The notes under the pieces were generated by a model, which was not told the DNA's origin, made no database searches, and worked only from the letters and a program-made list of their open reading frames with translations. A program made the translations under genes and the position numbers. Shown here one piece after another: positions 32,762-34,105 of a DNA stretch of 34,105 bases. Source of the DNA: Desulfuromonas sp. GTDB taxonomy: Bacteria > Desulfobacterota > Desulfuromonadia > Desulfuromonadales > BM103. How positions within the stretch are numbered: position 1 is the stretch's first letter; every line of letters starts with the position of its first letter. Location: the NCBI GenBank assembly GCA_012026975.1, contig VEPG01000084.1, positions 1 through 34,105 on the forward strand. The letters are read 5' to 3'.

Positions 32762-32893
32762 CGGATTTTCTCCCTCCGGCGCCTTTACACCCCGGCAATG
32801 CGCCACTATATTGATATCAGTCCGGCTTGGCCCGTTGCACGGGGTGCACACCCGCAACGGGCGCCACGCAATTTCATAAACAAGGAGCCAACC

Positions 32894-33475
32894 ATGCGCC
32901 GTTTCGCCCTGCTGATCCTGCTTGCCCTGACCCTGCTCCTCCCCGGCTGCGGCTACAACGAAATGCAAAAGAACGAAGAAGGCGTGACCCGCGCCTGGGC
33001 CGACGTCGAAGCCACCTACCAGCGCCGCGCCGACCTGATCCCCAACCTGGTGGAGACGGTCAAGGCCTATGCCAAGCATGAGCAGGACACCCTCAAGGCG
33101 GTGACCGATGCCCGCTCCCGCGTCGGCCAGGTCACACTGAAACCGGGCGACCTCGGCGACGCCACCAAGATGCAGCAGTTCCAGCAGGCACAGGGCAACC
33201 TCTCCGGCGCTCTCTCACGCCTGCTGGTCGTGGCGGAGAACTACCCCGACCTGAAGGCCAACCAGAACTTCATGGACCTGCAGCATCAACTGGAAGGAAC
33301 CGAGAACCGCATCAACGTCGCCCGCCAGCGCTACAACGAAGCGGTGCAGGTATTCAACACCTCGATCCGCGTCTTCCCCAACAACCTGACCAACAACTTC
33401 CTTCTCCACCTTGAGCGCAAGGAGCCGTTCAAAGCCGACGCCGGCGCCGCCGAAGCGCCGAAGGTGAAGTTCTGA
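32894..33475 (+). CDS. lemA: LemA-family lipoprotein
   Basis: The 193-residue product starts MRRFALLILLALTLLLPGC with a lipobox (LPGC), then the LemA domain: NEEGVTRAWADVEATYQRRADLIPNLVETVKAYAKHE, ARSRVG, LSRLLVVAENYPDLKANQNF and RYNEAVQVFNTSIRVFP. LemA proteins are alpha-helical membrane-attached proteins of unclear role. AAGGAG lies 8 bases before the ATG at 32894; an earlier in-frame start at 32798 lacks this. The stop overlaps the next start (ATGA-like), a pairing commonly seen for LemA and TPM-domain genes. Confidence 0.93.
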   Translation: MRRFALLILLALTLLLPGCGYNEMQKNEEGVTRAWADVEATYQRRADLIPNLVETVKAYAKHEQDTLKAVTDARSRVGQVTLKPGDLGDATKMQQFQQAQGNLSGALSRLLVVAENYPDLKANQNFMDLQHQLEGTENRINVARQRYNEAVQVFNTSIRVFPNNLTNNFLLHLERKEPFKADAGAAEAPKVKF

Positions 33476-34105
33476 TGCGCCTGCGGCTGGCGACATTTCT
33501 CTCCGCCGTCCTGCTGCTGACGGCGGGGAGCGCGCTGGCCGCCCCGGCCATTCCCAAGGCGCGCGGCTATGTCAACGACACCGCCGGGCTGCTGTCGCCC
33601 GGCGCCAGGGGGGAAATCGAGAATTTTCTCGCCGGCTTCGAGCGCAGCGATTCGACCCAGATCGCCGTGCTCACCGTCCCGTCCCTGGAAGGCGAAGACC
33701 TCGAGGGGTATTCGGTCCGCGTCGCCCAGGCGTGGGGGATCGGCCAGAAGGGGAAGGACAACGGCGCTCTGCTGTTGGTGGCCAAGGAAGAGCGCGCCGT
33801 ACGCATCGAGGTCGGTTACGGTCTGGAAGACCGGCTGACCGACCTGCTCGCCGGTCGGATCGTCGACCAGGAGATTGTACCGCGCTTCAAGGCCGGAGAT
33901 TTCGACGGCGGCATCAAGGCCGGGGTGCAGGCGATGGTCGACGCCACGCGCGGCGCCTACACCGGCGACCCGTCGACCCGCAAGAAAAAGCAGCGTTTCC
34001 CTTACGAAGCCCTGCTCTGGCTGCTGTTCCTCGGCCCGGGGGTACTGCGGATGTTTGCCGGCGGCAGCCGCCGCGGCGGGCGGGGCGGCGGCTTCTATAT
34101 GGGCG
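33475..34105 (+). CDS. TPM-domain (YgcG-type) envelope protein, 3' end cut by window edge
   Basis: The product begins MRLRLATFLSAVLLLTAGSALAAP, a signal peptide with cleavage near ALA. The TPM domain follows: YVNDTAGLLSP, IAVLTVPSLEGEDLEGYSVRVAQAWGIGQKGKDNGALLLVA, VRIEVGYGLEDRLTD and FKAGDFDGGIKAG. A membrane helix (ALLWLLFLGPGVLRM) and a glycine/arginine-rich tail then run to the window end. TPM-domain proteins include a plant photosystem repair factor; the bacterial function is not settled. It overlaps the lemA stop by one base, in keeping with co-translation. Confidence 0.92.
   Translation, partial: MRLRLATFLSAVLLLTAGSALAAPAIPKARGYVNDTAGLLSPGARGEIENFLAGFERSDSTQIAVLTVPSLEGEDLEGYSVRVAQAWGIGQKGKDNGALLLVAKEERAVRIEVGYGLEDRLTDLLAGRIVDQEIVPRFKAGDFDGGIKAGVQAMVDATRGAYTGDPSTRKKKQRFPYEALLWLLFLGPGVLRMFAGGSRRGGRGGGFYMG

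Noticed and set aside
32798-32893. Longer lemA start at 32798
   Set aside because: It has no ribosome site, and the lipoprotein signal begins at the ATG at 32894 after AAGGAG.

Overview
The window is a gene-dense, GC-rich bacterial chromosome segment of about 34 kb. It has no tRNA or rRNA genes, no transposase, no phage genes and no CRISPR array that I can see. The gene content suggests a member of the Desulfuromonadales (Geobacter/Desulfuromonas/Pelobacter-like, Desulfobacterota). The pointers are a periplasmic hexaheme cytochrome built from two c7-type triheme units, a ThiE-ThiD fusion, a CooT-family nickel protein, a RACo-like ASKHA protein, spermidine synthesis by the carboxyspermidine route, and many short palindromic repeats at gene ends. 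The taxonomic call is inference, not a database result.

Layout. 1-4743 (minus strand): alr, a 64-aa protein, a nucleotidyltransferase, a RACo-like ASKHA protein and purH (cut by the left edge), closely packed except for a palindromic repeat before purH. 4838-8086 (plus): a promoter, cooT, a TPP riboswitch with terminator, thiED and thiC. 8122-14529 (plus): a four-gene signalling operon of hybrid kinase with three receiver domains, CheR, a stand-alone CheB catalytic domain, and a receiver-kinase. 14552-19057 (minus): carboxynorspermidine dehydrogenase, carboxynorspermidine decarboxylase and arginine decarboxylase. 19211-20623 (plus): a ChaN-like lipoprotein with a PDZ domain. 20668-23218 (minus): fba, rpsU and a THUMP-domain RNA methyltransferase. 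23253-23955 (plus): hexaheme cytochrome. 23981-27332 (minus): clpS-clpA-aat, a complete N-degron module. 27420-34105 (plus): a GGDEF protein with a degenerate EAL domain, a double-TM2 membrane protein, a Dabb protein, a class II aldolase-like protein, a small zinc ribbon, rmuC, a lemA-type lipoprotein and a TPM-domain protein cut by the right edge.

Most genes are recognisable housekeeping or signalling genes. The most unusual layer is the repeats. There are three copies of a double-hairpin element with GTAGGGGCG/CGCCCCTAC ends, two other palindromic elements, and an ACCGCAGAG inverted repeat. Most of them start inside or within a few bases of a stop codon. A fifth type, a 33-bp GGGGACTGTCCCC dyad pair, lies twice in frame inside the ASKHA gene. 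The best candidates for under-described biology are these repeats, the alr-linked small protein/nucleotidyltransferase pair, the CooT and TPP-riboswitch arrangement, and the receptor-less CheB/CheR/kinase operon.
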